This document shows positions 46,463-55,526 of a stretch of 64,000 bases of DNA, piece by piece. The notes beneath the pieces were generated by a model. It was not told the origin of the DNA. It worked only from the letters and a program-made list of their open reading frames with translations, and did not search any database. This DNA is from Salimicrobium album (lineage in GTDB: Bacteria; Bacillota; Bacilli; Bacillales; Halobacillaceae), in assembly GCF_900107115.1 (NCBI RefSeq), contig NZ_FNOS01000002.1, positions 360,778 to 424,777 of the forward strand. The letters run 5' to 3'. The translations under genes were made by a program, and so were the position numbers. How positions within the stretch are numbered: position 1 is the stretch's first letter; each line of letters starts with the position of its first letter.

Positions 46463-47788
46463 TTGGAACATTCCACAAATACGGCAGGAATACTTGAAAT
46501 AGGAGGGGTGGATGTTTCCACGTTGAAAAAGGAATACGGGACCCCTCTTTATGTTTATGACGTAGGAAGGATAAGACAGAATGCAAGAGCTTTTGTAGAA
46601 ACGTTTGAACAGGAAGGTATCCCGGCCCAGGTAGCTTATGCCAGCAAAGCATTCTCATCCGTCGCCATGATCCAGGTGGCGGATGAAGAAAAGCTGAGTC
46701 TGGATGTAGTTTCCGAGGGGGAGCTTTATACTGCTCTCGAAGCAGGTTTTCCGGTGAAAAAAATACACATGCACGGGAATAATAAAAGCAGAGCAGAATT
46801 AAAAATGGCCGTGGACGCTAAAATTGGGTGTATTGTAGTAGATAACTTCTATGAGATAGCTTTGCTTGAAGAAATTCTTGAGGAAGAAAATACAACGATG
46901 GACGTACTCCTCAGAGTGACACCAGGTATAGAAGCGCACACGCACGATTACATTTTAACAGGACAGGAAGATTCTAAATTCGGTTTTGATTTAACGAGTG
47001 GTCAGGCGGACCGGGCCTTCACCTCTCTCCTGGAATCAACCGGAATGAATGTCATCGGCCTGCATTGCCACATCGGTTCCCAAATTTTTGAAACGAGCGG
47101 TTTTTTGATGGCCACAAGGAAACTGTTTGATATAATGAAGAAGTGGAAAGAAGAATATAGCTTCGAAGCGAAAGTGCTTAATCTGGGGGGAGGATTCGGA
47201 ATCCGCTATACGGAGGAGGATGATCCGCTTAGCCTCAATGAGTATGCCCGGGCTCTTATGAGCGAAGTGAAGTTTCAATCGGAGAAACAGAATTATCCTA
47301 TGCCTGAGATTTGGATAGAACCTGGAAGAGCGATAGTGGGAGATGCCGGAATAACACTTTACGAAGCAGGTTCAGTAAAAGAAATCGAAGGTGTGCGTAC
47401 CTATCTGTCGGTGGATGGAGGTATGACCGATAATATACGCCCCGCTCTTTATGATGCCAGGTACGACATTAAAGCAGCAGAACGGATGAATGAGGAAGAG
47501 AGGCGTACGTATGCCATAGCGGGTAAGTGCTGTGAGTCCGGGGACATGCTGATATGGGATGCGACACTTCCTGATATTACGCCCGGTGACACGTTGGCAG
47601 TATTCAGTACCGGGGCTTACGGCTATTCTATGTCGAATAACTACAATCGATTTCCGAAAGCGGCTGTCGTATTCGTAGAGAACGGCTCTCATCAGCTGGT
47701 GATCAGACGGGAGTCCTTCGATGAGGTTACGAGATTTGATCTGAATTTTAAAACAGGAGGAGATACTGATGAAAAACGGTTATATTGA
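46463..47788 (+). CDS. lysA: Diaminopimelate decarboxylase LysA
   Basis: PLP enzyme making lysine from meso-diaminopimelate. 441 residues, fold III: the PLP lysine lies in [10 protein letters not shown] (about 56-65), with [10 protein letters not shown] (about 198-207), [10 protein letters not shown] (about 240) and EPGRAIVG (about 288). Catalytic CCESGD is at about 354. TTG start at 46463. Its 3' end overlaps ppiB by 20 nt. Confidence 0.95.
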   Translation: MEHSTNTAGILEIGGVDVSTLKKEYGTPLYVYDVGRIRQNARAFVETFEQEGIPAQVAYASKAFSSVAMIQVADEEKLSLDVVSEGELYTALEAGFPVKKIHMHGNNKSRAELKMAVDAKIGCIVVDNFYEIALLEEILEEENTTMDVLLRVTPGIEAHTHDYILTGQEDSKFGFDLTSGQADRAFTSLLESTGMNVIGLHCHIGSQIFETSGFLMATRKLFDIMKKWKEEYSFEAKVLNLGGGFGIRYTEEDDPLSLNEYARALMSEVKFQSEKQNYPMPEIWIEPGRAIVGDAGITLYEAGSVKEIEGVRTYLSVDGGMTDNIRPALYDARYDIKAAERMNEEERRTYAIAGKCCESGDMLIWDATLPDITPGDTLAVFSTGAYGYSMSNNYNRFPKAAVVFVENGSHQLVIRRESFDEVTRFDLNFKTGGDTDEKRLY

Positions 47789-48200
47789 ATTTGAAAATGG
47801 CGAACGCATGGTTCTGGAACTTTATGAAGAAGATGCTCCCGGTACAGTGGAGAATTTCAAAAGCCTTGCAAACAGTAAGTTCTACGACGGTCTGACTTTC
47901 CACAGGGTCATTCCTGACTTCGTAGTCCAGGGAGGGTGCCCGAGAGGAGACGGAACTGGCGGACCTGGTTACACTATCAAATGTGAAACAGACGACAACC
48001 CTCACCGGCACCAGAGAGGCACGCTATCCATGGCTCACGCAGGAAAGGATACAGGAGGCAGTCAGTTTTTCGTCTGTCATAGTCCTCAGCCTCATCTCGA
48101 CGGAAAACACACGGTTTTCGGTCAGGTAGTTGAAGGAGTGGAGCTCGTCGATCGCATTAATAAGGGTGACGTAATGAAAGAGGTCAGAGTTTCCGAATGA
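47769..48200 (+). CDS. ppiB: Peptidyl-prolyl cis-trans isomerase PpiB (cyclophilin)
   Basis: Cytosolic cyclophilin-type foldase, 143 residues, with [21 protein letters not shown] (about 40-60) and [20 protein letters not shown] (about 98-117), the active-site segments. ATG 47769 lies within the end of lysA behind AGGAGGAG, so translation is coupled. Confidence 0.95.
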   Translation: MKNGYIEFENGERMVLELYEEDAPGTVENFKSLANSKFYDGLTFHRVIPDFVVQGGCPRGDGTGGPGYTIKCETDDNPHRHQRGTLSMAHAGKDTGGSQFFVCHSPQPHLDGKHTVFGQVVEGVELVDRINKGDVMKEVRVSE

Positions 48201-48280
48201 CTGCCGTTAAAGCTATAACCGCTTGAATAATTTTTGAGAATGGAGTATGCTATTATCTGGGTCATTCCGGGAGGAATTCA

Positions 48281-48373
48281 ATGCGTAAACGCAATATAAG
48301 GTTACTAATAATATTATTGATATTTTGTCTGGTTTACGGACTGTACTACTGGTTTGGGGTAGTCGTTCAGTAG
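48281..48373 (+). CDS. 30-residue predicted membrane microprotein
   Basis: ATG 48281 follows GGGAGG with ideal 6-nt spacing; an extended -10 (TGcTATTAT, 48248-48256) lies about 25 nt upstream. The product has a basic start (MRKRNIR) followed by one hydrophobic helix (LLIILLIFCLVYGLYYWFGV) and ends VVQ. Orientation should be N-in. I do not recognise a family. It could be a real regulatory miniprotein or a chance frame; the promoter and ribosome-binding site favour the former. Confidence 0.55.
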   Translation: MRKRNIRLLIILLIFCLVYGLYYWFGVVVQ

Positions 48374-48414
48374 ACCGGCTTTACATCAATTTCTAAGATG
48401 ATTGAGGGGTCACT

Positions 48415-48768
48415 ATGTTAATCAGGTTTAAAAAATCTTTTGAGAAAATTGCTATGGGACTGCTGTCCTTTATGCCGGAAGCAAAAGATGTTAAGAAGCT
48501 GCAGGACATTATTAAGGAATATGAGAATAATCAGGACTGGCATTTATATTTGTGGAAAGAGGGCGAAGACATTATAGGTGCCGCAGGTGTTCGTGTGAAC
48601 GAGCGCGAAGCGATTATTCAGCATGTCTCCGTTAACCCGTCACATCGCAATAGTGGCATCGGGCGAAAAATGGTTGGAAAAGTAAGAGATAAATATCAGG
48701 GTTCCTACTCTGTCTGTGCCACTGAAGAGACAGAAGCGTTTATAGAAAAATGTAATAAAGCAAAGTAA
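48415..48768 (+). CDS. ribT: RibT-like GNAT acetyltransferase
   Basis: 117-residue GNAT-fold protein; the acetyl-CoA loop is VNPSHRNSGIGRKMV (about 75-89). Position directly before scpA matches B. subtilis RibT, the last gene of the riboflavin operon, but ribD, ribE, ribAB and ribH are not present here. Substrate unknown. ATG 48415 follows GAGGGGTC. Followed by a terminator. Confidence 0.8.
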   Translation: MLIRFKKSFEKIAMGLLSFMPEAKDVKKLQDIIKEYENNQDWHLYLWKEGEDIIGAAGVRVNEREAIIQHVSVNPSHRNSGIGRKMVGKVRDKYQGSYSVCATEETEAFIEKCNKAK

Positions 48769-48796
48769 AAGAGCGCGAACTCCGCGCTCTTTTTTT
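48767..48796 (+). terminator. Terminator after ribT
   Basis: GAGCGCG-aactc-CGCGCTC (48771-48789), flanked by AAAA and followed by seven T. Confidence 0.92.
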
Positions 48797-48882
48797 GTGG
48801 CGTGGAAAATGAGTTGTGGTCCTTACGAAAATATTTGCAGCCTCATGTTATAATAAACTAGAACTTTACAGAGAAAAGGCTG

Positions 48883-49629
48883 ATGTCCGTGAAAAGCGAG
48901 TATCATATAAAAGTAGAAGGTTTTGAAGGACCGATGGATCTGCTCCTTCATCTCATCCAGAGACTTGAAATAGACATCCACGATATTCCAGTAGCTGAAA
49001 TTACTGATCAGTATATGGAATACATTCACACTATGAATGAGCTGGAGCTTGATATAGCAAGCGAGTATCTCGTGATGGCTGCTACGCTTCTTGCAATGAA
49101 AAGCAGCACACTGCTGCCGGAAGAACCGGTCGATCCGGAAGAGTTTGAAAGCGAAGAGGATCCGAGAGAAGAGCTTATGGAAAGACTTAAAGAATACAGG
49201 AAGTTTAAGTATGCGGCGGGTCAGCTGAAAGACAGGGAAGCAGAGGATAATGAAGTCTATTCCAGACCTCCGGTGAGTATAGAGGAGGGGGCCGGCGATG
49301 ACCAGCAGGCTACCGTCTTTGATATGATTGGAGCTTTGCAGCGCATGTTTAATAAAACTGCATCTCCGTCTCCAAAAATGGAGACAGGGGTAAAAAGAGA
49401 TGAGATGCCCATTCAACTAACGATGGATCATATACTGCAAAAAATACAGAAATTCCCTTCCGGTATAACATTTGAAAAACTTTTCTCCGCCCGTACCAAA
49501 ACTGAAATGGTGACTACATTTCTCGCCCTGTTGGAACTGGTGAAAGATAAACAGGTTTCATGCAGGCAAGATAAACATTTTGAAGATTTATATATTTTTA
49601 AACAGGGGGATAATCATGGGAGAGAGTAA
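48883..49629 (+). CDS. scpA: Segregation and condensation protein ScpA
   Basis: Kleisin subunit of the Smc-ScpAB condensin. 248 residues: the SMC neck-binding FEGPMDLLLHLI (about 14-25), a central ScpB-binding region and a C-terminal winged helix (TFEKLFSARTKTEMVTTFLALLEL segments, about 200-225). Acidic middle (about 85-105). Overlaps scpB by 14 nt. Confidence 0.95.
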   Translation: MSVKSEYHIKVEGFEGPMDLLLHLIQRLEIDIHDIPVAEITDQYMEYIHTMNELELDIASEYLVMAATLLAMKSSTLLPEEPVDPEEFESEEDPREELMERLKEYRKFKYAAGQLKDREAEDNEVYSRPPVSIEEGAGDDQQATVFDMIGALQRMFNKTASPSPKMETGVKRDEMPIQLTMDHILQKIQKFPSGITFEKLFSARTKTEMVTTFLALLELVKDKQVSCRQDKHFEDLYIFKQGDNHGRE

Positions 49630-50182
49630 GCTTGCAATTCTCGAGGGGCTGCTGTTTGCTGCCGGAGAAGAAGGGATGCATAAGAAACAGCTTTCAGAAA
49701 TACTCGAGATCAGGGAAAATGACGTGGAAGAATTACTTAAAGACTGGAAGAAAGAGCTGCAGAGCCCCGGGAGAGGTATCCGTCTGATGGAATCGAGAGG
49801 AACGTACAGCCTGACGACGAAACCGGAGTACGCGGCAGTCTATAAGAGATGGGGATACAAAAAAAATCATACACGTCTATCCCAGGCTTCGCTGGAAGCT
49901 CTGGCTATTATAGCTTACAGGCAGCCGATTACCCGAGTCGAAGTGGATTACATCCGCGGAGTGAAGAGTGATCAGGCACTGCAGACACTTGCCGAAAGGC
50001 AGCTTGTGGAAGAAGCAGGTAGAAAGGAAACGGTAGGCAGACCTATTCTTTATAGAACGACCGAACATTTTCTCACTTACTTCGGTTTACAGTCACTGGA
50101 AGATCTTCCTGAATTGAGGGAAGCATTCCAGGAGGATTATTCAGCGGCAGAGAATTTCTTCGATTCCCTGGAAGAAGGGTGA
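49616..50182 (+). CDS. scpB: Segregation and condensation protein ScpB
   Basis: Winged-helix dimer that binds ScpA in the condensin complex. 188 residues; EGLLFAAGEEGM (about 9-20) and the second winged helix with ALAIIAYRQPITRVEVDYIRG segments (about 88-110) are typical. ATG 49616 follows ACAGGGGGAT. In B. subtilis ypuI, dacB and spmAB come next; here the next gene is rluB. Confidence 0.95.
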   Translation: MGESKLAILEGLLFAAGEEGMHKKQLSEILEIRENDVEELLKDWKKELQSPGRGIRLMESRGTYSLTTKPEYAAVYKRWGYKKNHTRLSQASLEALAIIAYRQPITRVEVDYIRGVKSDQALQTLAERQLVEEAGRKETVGRPILYRTTEHFLTYFGLQSLEDLPELREAFQEDYSAAENFFDSLEEG

Positions 50183-50310
50183 ATAGCCGGTGTATCCCGG
50201 TTCATAGAGATTATCATGTACAGAAACAACTACAGATTCGACAAATACATAACTTACCACATAAAGGTTTTCACTGTTTGGTCACAATAGATAAAGAAAA
50301 ATTCTCAATG

Positions 50311-50341
50311 TTGGACTGCACTTAAAGATTGTTGGTATAAT
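50311..50341 (+). promoter_or_regulatory. Promoter upstream of rluB
   Basis: Extended -10 TGgTATAAT (50333-50341) with TTGGAC at 50311 (19-nt spacer). It gives a leader of about 100 nt containing a 10-bp hairpin (50390-50415). Confidence 0.55.
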
Positions 50342-50446
50342 GGCTACGGAAGTAACATCAGGAATATAAATTGAACGTTTTCGATAAATGACCGCGTTGT
50401 GTTCGCAGCGTGGTCTCTTAAGTGGAGAAAAGAGGGAGTAGGTAAA

Positions 50447-51175
50447 ATGGAAAGATTGCAGAAAGTAATGGCCCAGGCCGGCGTCGCATCGAGAAGAAAA
50501 TCTGAAGAACTTATCAAAGCAGGGCGAGTGAAGGTAAATAATGAAACAATTAAGGAACTGGGAACCAAAGTGTCCTCTCAGGATGAAGTGGAAGTTGACG
50601 GAGTACCCCTTCAAAGGGAAGCCCCCGTTTATTTTTTATTATACAAACCGAGAGGAGTCATCTCGAGTGCCAAAGACGACCGTGGCCGGAAAGTCGTGAC
50701 CGACTACATTCCGGATATCGAACAACGACTGTTTCCGGTAGGGCGGCTGGATTACGATACGTCAGGGCTGATACTTCTTACGAATGACGGGGAATTCGCA
50801 AATAAACTGATGCACCCGAAACATAAAATAGATAAAGTATATATCATCAAGTCCCGTGGCATACCGACCCGTGAACAGATGAAACAGCTGAAGCAGGGAA
50901 TGGAAATCGAAGGCGAATTTTTTAAAGCGGAAGATGTGAGAATTACTTCGACCGATGGGAAAAAGAACACTGCCATCATTCAAATGACTCTTCATCAGGG
51001 AAAAAACAGACAGGTAAGAAAAATGTTTGATGCACTCGGAGTACCTGTGGATAAACTAAAAAGAGAACAATACGGATTCCTGAATCTTCACGGACTGAAT
51101 GCCGGAGACTTTCGCCCACTCAAACCTCACGAAGTCAAGCAGCTACGTCAGCTTGCCGAGGAAAATGTTAAATAA
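50447..51175 (+). CDS. rluB: RluB, 23S rRNA pseudouridine synthase (YpuL)
   Basis: RsuA/RluB family enzyme, 242 residues: an S4 RNA-binding domain (about 1-60, RLQKVMAQAGVASRRKSEE) and a catalytic domain with GRLDYDTSGLILLTNDG (about 103-119), in which the aspartate is catalytic. RluB types modify U2605 (E. coli numbering) of 23S rRNA. ATG 50447 follows GAGGGAGTAGG; upstream in-frame codons fall in the leader hairpin. Confidence 0.92.
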   Translation: MERLQKVMAQAGVASRRKSEELIKAGRVKVNNETIKELGTKVSSQDEVEVDGVPLQREAPVYFLLYKPRGVISSAKDDRGRKVVTDYIPDIEQRLFPVGRLDYDTSGLILLTNDGEFANKLMHPKHKIDKVYIIKSRGIPTREQMKQLKQGMEIEGEFFKAEDVRITSTDGKKNTAIIQMTLHQGKNRQVRKMFDALGVPVDKLKREQYGFLNLHGLNAGDFRPLKPHEVKQLRQLAEENVK

Positions 51176-51201
51176 TGTTCAACAAATTTTAAAAACACTC
51201 A

Positions 51202-51210
51202 TGTTATAAT
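51202..51210 (+). promoter_or_regulatory. Extended -10 promoter of the res genes
   Basis: TGtTATAAT at 51202-51210 without a good -35, 18 nt before the ATG of resA. The leader would be very short. ResD control is expected from B. subtilis but no site was identified. Confidence 0.5.
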
Positions 51211-51227
51211 GTCGGGGGGTGAGTGGT

Positions 51228-51779
51228 ATGAGTGGAAAAACAATCAAGAAAAAGAAAAAGCGACTTATTTTCCGTTCAACTCTACTGGTAATTATGCTAA
51301 GTCTCGTAGTCTTTGCCGTAGCGTCCGCATTTCAGGAAGACGGCGTCTCTGTAGAGGAAGGCGAAACAGCTCCGAATTTCGCCCTTAAAAAATTCGGGAC
51401 TGACGAGACAGTAGAGCTTAAGGATTACCGCGGGAAAGGCGTTATGATTAACTTCTGGGCTACATATTGCGAACCATGTAAAGACGAAATGCCTTACATG
51501 GAAAAACTGTATCCGAAATACAAGAAAAAAGGCGTAGAGATTCTCGCGATTAATTTGGATACTACCGATATAGTAGTCGAGCAGTTTATGAGAGAATACC
51601 AGTTAACGTTTCCTATACTACAGGATAAGGATGGGCAGGTGATGAATCTGTATAACATCGGCCCAATCCCTTCGACACTATTCATCGGTCCAGATGGAAA
51701 AATAGAGGAAACGGTCATCGGGCCGCTGACCTTGGATAAACTGGAAGGTCACCTTCAGGATATAACTCCTTCTTCTTAA
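51228..51779 (+). CDS. resA: ResA, thiol-disulfide oxidoreductase for cytochrome c maturation
   Basis: Membrane-anchored extracytoplasmic thioredoxin that keeps apocytochrome c heme-binding cysteines reduced. 183 residues: basic N-terminus, one membrane anchor (about 15-35) and a thioredoxin fold with CEPC in FWATYCEPCKDEMP (about 78-91). ATG 51228 has GGGGGG with 8-nt spacing; a GTG at 51219 lies inside that site. First gene of resABC. Confidence 0.94.
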   Translation: MSGKTIKKKKKRLIFRSTLLVIMLSLVVFAVASAFQEDGVSVEEGETAPNFALKKFGTDETVELKDYRGKGVMINFWATYCEPCKDEMPYMEKLYPKYKKKGVEILAINLDTTDIVVEQFMREYQLTFPILQDKDGQVMNLYNIGPIPSTLFIGPDGKIEETVIGPLTLDKLEGHLQDITPSS

Positions 51780-51806
51780 ATATGAATAAAAATGTGGGGT
51801 ATTTAT

Positions 51807-53483
51807 ATGAGTAAAATTACATGCGAATGCGGGCATGTGAACCCGGAAGGAACGGTGCTTTGTGAAGCCTGCGGGAAACCGTTCGAAGCAAACCAGCACT
51901 TGAACAATAATAAACCCGAGCAGTTGCTGAATATGAGATACGATGGCAGTGCGAGAAGGTCACAAACGTATCAGAGGACATTTATAGATAAAACATGGAA
52001 CTTCTTTTCTTCTGTAAAAATAGGGGTATCCATTATTATAGTAATCGTGATAGCTTCCGCGTTGGGAACAATTTTTCCGCAGGAGATGTATTTACCTCCG
52101 GGATCGGACCCCTCTACCCACTACAAAGATCAGTACGGTATACTCGGACAGATATATTATCAGCTCGGGTTTCATAATCTTTACAGCTCATGGTGGTACC
52201 TGCTTCTCCTGGCTATGCTCGGGATTTCCATCGTAATTGCAAGTATCGACCGTTTCGTACCCCTGTATAAAACGCTTAGGAAACAGAAGCCGAAACGTCA
52301 TCCGAACTTTATGAAAAAGCAGCGTATCTTCGGTGAGACCGATTCGGGCAACATCGATTACAAAAAACTGAAAGCCAATCTGAAATCCAAAAGATATAAT
52401 TTGTACGAAGAAGACGGAAACATACTGGCTGAAAAAAATCGTTTTTCCAGATGGGGCCCGTATGTTAACCATATAGGTCTGATTATCGTTCTTCTGGGTG
52501 CTATGCTGAGATTTGTTCCTGCTATGTATATGGACGAGTTTCTCTGGGTGCGAGAAGGAGAGACAAAACAGATTGTAGGTACCGATGGAATCTACTATAT
52601 GAAAAACAAAGATTTCATTTTGGAAACTTACGACATGGAAGATGAAGGAAATTCCCAGTTCCGTGAATCGCTGCAGAAGCAGAGCGCTCCGGTTCCTGAA
52701 AACTATCAGACGAACGCTGTAATATATAAACGGACGGATTTGCCTGTCGTTCCGGGTAAAGAACCCGAACTTAAAAAAGTGAAAGAAGCGGAGGCGAGAG
52801 TGAACCATCCGATTCCGCTCGAAAACGGTATTTCTCTTTATCAGGCCAGTTATCAACTGAACGAATTCTCTTCCATGACCTTCAAACTTCATGATAAAGG
52901 TGATGAGGAGTCAAACTACGGAGAGTTTACGGTAGACTTGATTGAACCTAAAGATGAGTACGAACTTGAAAACGGTACTACCGTCAAACTTGAAAGATAC
53001 TTCCCGGAATTTGAACTTGAAGATGGAGAACCGAAGCAGGTTTCGAAATTCCCGAGAAATCCGGCGTTCATCTTTGAAGTGGATGCTCCTGGAGAGGAAC
53101 CGGAAGTAAGTTTTGCCGGTATCGGTGTGAACATAGATGCTTCCGGAAACAATGATTATAAACTCGGACTTACCAACTTTGAAACGAGGGACGTAACGGG
53201 GCTGACGGTCAAAAAAGACTATACGCTGCCGATCATTGCCGTCGGAGCGGCTATCTTCATGATAGGCGTCATCCAGGGAATGTACTGGAACCATCGTCGG
53301 ATCTGGATTCAGCCGAAAGGTGCCGGAGTCTGGGTAGCCGGTCACACCAATAAAAACTGGTTCGCTCTTAAAAAAGATATCGACAGAACCCTTGAAGGAA
53401 CGGGTATAGATTTCCCGGTAGATCAACAGGAAGAGAAAGATGCGGAAGAAAGGAGGAAGGATGATGGAATTATCAGCGATTAG
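51807..53483 (+). CDS. resB: ResB, cytochrome c biogenesis protein
   Basis: System II heme delivery and ligation component working with ResC. 558 residues: an N-terminal zinc ribbon ([18 protein letters not shown], about 6-23), membrane segments at about 65-90, 120-140, 212-232 and near 470-490, and a large extracytoplasmic domain between the last two. ATG 51807 follows TGTGGGG; the ATG at 51792 is upstream of that site. Overlaps resC by 20 nt. Confidence 0.93.
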   Translation: MSKITCECGHVNPEGTVLCEACGKPFEANQHLNNNKPEQLLNMRYDGSARRSQTYQRTFIDKTWNFFSSVKIGVSIIIVIVIASALGTIFPQEMYLPPGSDPSTHYKDQYGILGQIYYQLGFHNLYSSWWYLLLLAMLGISIVIASIDRFVPLYKTLRKQKPKRHPNFMKKQRIFGETDSGNIDYKKLKANLKSKRYNLYEEDGNILAEKNRFSRWGPYVNHIGLIIVLLGAMLRFVPAMYMDEFLWVREGETKQIVGTDGIYYMKNKDFILETYDMEDEGNSQFRESLQKQSAPVPENYQTNAVIYKRTDLPVVPGKEPELKKVKEAEARVNHPIPLENGISLYQASYQLNEFSSMTFKLHDKGDEESNYGEFTVDLIEPKDEYELENGTTVKLERYFPEFELEDGEPKQVSKFPRNPAFIFEVDAPGEEPEVSFAGIGVNIDASGNNDYKLGLTNFETRDVTGLTVKKDYTLPIIAVGAAIFMIGVIQGMYWNHRRIWIQPKGAGVWVAGHTNKNWFALKKDIDRTLEGTGIDFPVDQQEEKDAEERRKDDGIISD

Positions 53484-54648
53484 CAGTAATTTACTTTATG
53501 CCTCATTCTTCATTTATTTGATAGCCACTTTCATTTTCGGTGCTACAGTGAAAATGACGAATGAAAAAACGAACAAAAAACTTGGGAATGCGGGGATCGG
53601 ACTGACGATCGTTGGATTTATTACCCAAATAGGTTATTTCATAACCCGCTGGATCGCAGCCGGTCACGCGCCGGTCAGTAACCTTTTCGAATTCATGACG
53701 TTTTTCGGCATGATGCTTGTGTTCGGCTTCATAGTTCTGTTTCTTATTTACAGAATTACGCTGCTCGGACTTTTCGCTTTGCCGGTGGCTCTTCTGGTCA
53801 TTGCATATGCCAGCATGTTCCCGACTGAAATCAGTCCTCTCGTCCCTTCGCTCAAATCTCACTGGCTATATATCCACGTGACGACTGCAGCTCTCGGGCA
53901 GGCAATCCTTGCCATCAGTTTTGCTGCCGGCCTGATTTATCTCATTCGCCAGGTCAATCAGGAAAAAGCTACGAAACGGACAAGGTGGCTGGAGTTCGTC
54001 CTGTTCGCACTTATGAGTGCACTCGGGTACATAGTGGTGGCTTCCGGTTTTGGTGCTGCAGACTATAAAACGGTATTCGAAGCACCTGTCAATGAACAGA
54101 TGACAGAAATTACTTATGAAATGCCCGCGATAGCCGGGCCGAACGATGGAGAGCTGGTTACAGAAGGTGCTTTCGGACCGTTGTTCGAGACTCCCGGCTG
54201 GATGCAGGGAGTGAATGCTCCGGTTAAATTCAACACGATTATCTGGTCACTCATGGCAGGACTTGTGATTTACGGTCTCTTAAGGTTAATATTGAGAAAA
54301 AGGATTGCTAAATCCATTCAGCCTTTACTGAAAAGTGCGAGTCCAAGGCTGGTTGATGAAGTTTCCTACCGGTCTGTCGCCATAGGTTTTCCTGTATTTA
54401 CCCTGGGAGCAATCATATTCGCTTCTATTTGGGCTCAGGAAGCCTGGGACAGATTCTGGGGATGGGACCCGAAAGAAGTGTGGGCCCTGATAACCTGGCT
54501 TTTCTATGCAGCTTTTCTGCATTTGAGGCTTACGCGGGGCTGGGAAGGAGAACGTTCTGCATGGCTCGCCGTAATAGGTTTCGCCATCATTATGTTCAAC
54601 TTGCTGGCGGTCAACCTGATAATTTCCGGCCTACATTCTTACGCATAA
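53464..54648 (+). CDS. resC: ResC/CcsA, cytochrome c synthase subunit
   Basis: Heme-handling membrane protein of system II, 394 residues with about eight transmembrane segments. The heme-binding tryptophan-rich motif is [14 protein letters not shown] (about 330-343); histidines near HWLYIHV (about 132) and at the C-terminus (SGLHSYA) are likely heme ligands. ATG 53464 has AGGAGG with 7-nt spacing. A terminator follows, so resDE need their own promoter or read-through. Confidence 0.94.
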   Translation: MELSAISSNLLYASFFIYLIATFIFGATVKMTNEKTNKKLGNAGIGLTIVGFITQIGYFITRWIAAGHAPVSNLFEFMTFFGMMLVFGFIVLFLIYRITLLGLFALPVALLVIAYASMFPTEISPLVPSLKSHWLYIHVTTAALGQAILAISFAAGLIYLIRQVNQEKATKRTRWLEFVLFALMSALGYIVVASGFGAADYKTVFEAPVNEQMTEITYEMPAIAGPNDGELVTEGAFGPLFETPGWMQGVNAPVKFNTIIWSLMAGLVIYGLLRLILRKRIAKSIQPLLKSASPRLVDEVSYRSVAIGFPVFTLGAIIFASIWAQEAWDRFWGWDPKEVWALITWLFYAAFLHLRLTRGWEGERSAWLAVIGFAIIMFNLLAVNLIISGLHSYA

Positions 54649-54653
54649 CGTTT

Positions 54654-54685
54654 AGACAGGGGACAAACTCCTGTCTTTTCTTTTA
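54654..54685 (+). terminator. Terminator between resC and resD
   Basis: AGACAGG / CCTGTCT (54654-54660, 54670-54676) with a 9-nt loop, followed by TTTCTTTT. Confidence 0.75.
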
Positions 54686-54809
54686 AAATTCTTTTTATTA
54701 TGATTGGATATGGGGACGAGTATACGGATTTTTAAGAAAATGCTGCATTCATTCGGCAGAAGCCCGGGTGCTCTGTAGCGATTCTAATTCAATTTCAGGA
54801 GGGATTTCG

Positions 54810-55526
54810 ATGGATCAGGGAGCCAGAATTTTAGTGGTAGATGATGAAGAACGGATTAGAAGACTTGTGAAAATGTATCTTGAAAGAGAAGATTACACTA
54901 TTGAAGAAGCCGAGGACGGGGAACGCGCTCTTCAAAAAGCTTTGGAGAATAATTACGACGTGATTTTACTGGATCTGATGCTTCCGGGTATGGACGGTAT
55001 CGAGGTCTGTAAAGCCCTGCGTGAGAAGAAAGCGACACCGGTTATCATGCTCACGGCCAAAGGAGAGGAAGCGAATCGCGTGGAAGGTTTTGAAACGGGA
55101 GCGGACGACTACATAGTAAAACCCTTCAGCCCGCGCGAAGTCGTGTTGAGAGTTAAAGCTCTGCTGCGCAGAGCATCAAGTACGAAGTTTCTGAATACGG
55201 ATACCGAGGCGAGAGATATTATCGTCTTTCCTCACCTCACCATTGACAATGATGCTCATAAAGTGACGGCGCAAGGAAAAGAAGTTCCGCTTACGCCTAA
55301 AGAATATGAGCTGCTGCTGTATATGGCTGAACGTCCTAATAAAGTTTTCGACCGGGAACAGTTGTTGAAGGAAGTGTGGAAATATGAATTTTTCGGGGAT
55401 CTGAGAACTGTGGACACCCACGTAAAAAGACTCAGGGAGAAACTGAGTAAAGTATCGGCAGAATCGGCCGGTATGATTGCCACGGTATGGGGTGTAGGAT
55501 ACAAGTTCGTGGTAAATAACGATTGA
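54810..55526 (+). CDS. resD: ResD response regulator
   Basis: OmpR-family regulator of aerobic and anaerobic respiration genes. 238 residues: receiver domain with VVDDEERIRR (about 9-18), phosphoacceptor in ILLDLMLPGMDG (about 55, Asp), MLTAKG and KPFSPRE, then a winged-helix DNA-binding domain (about 135-235; LTPKEYELL, VDTHVKRLREKL). ATG 54810 follows AGGAGGG. Overlaps resE by one base. Confidence 0.95.
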   Translation: MDQGARILVVDDEERIRRLVKMYLEREDYTIEEAEDGERALQKALENNYDVILLDLMLPGMDGIEVCKALREKKATPVIMLTAKGEEANRVEGFETGADDYIVKPFSPREVVLRVKALLRRASSTKFLNTDTEARDIIVFPHLTIDNDAHKVTAQGKEVPLTPKEYELLLYMAERPNKVFDREQLLKEVWKYEFFGDLRTVDTHVKRLREKLSKVSAESAGMIATVWGVGYKFVVNND

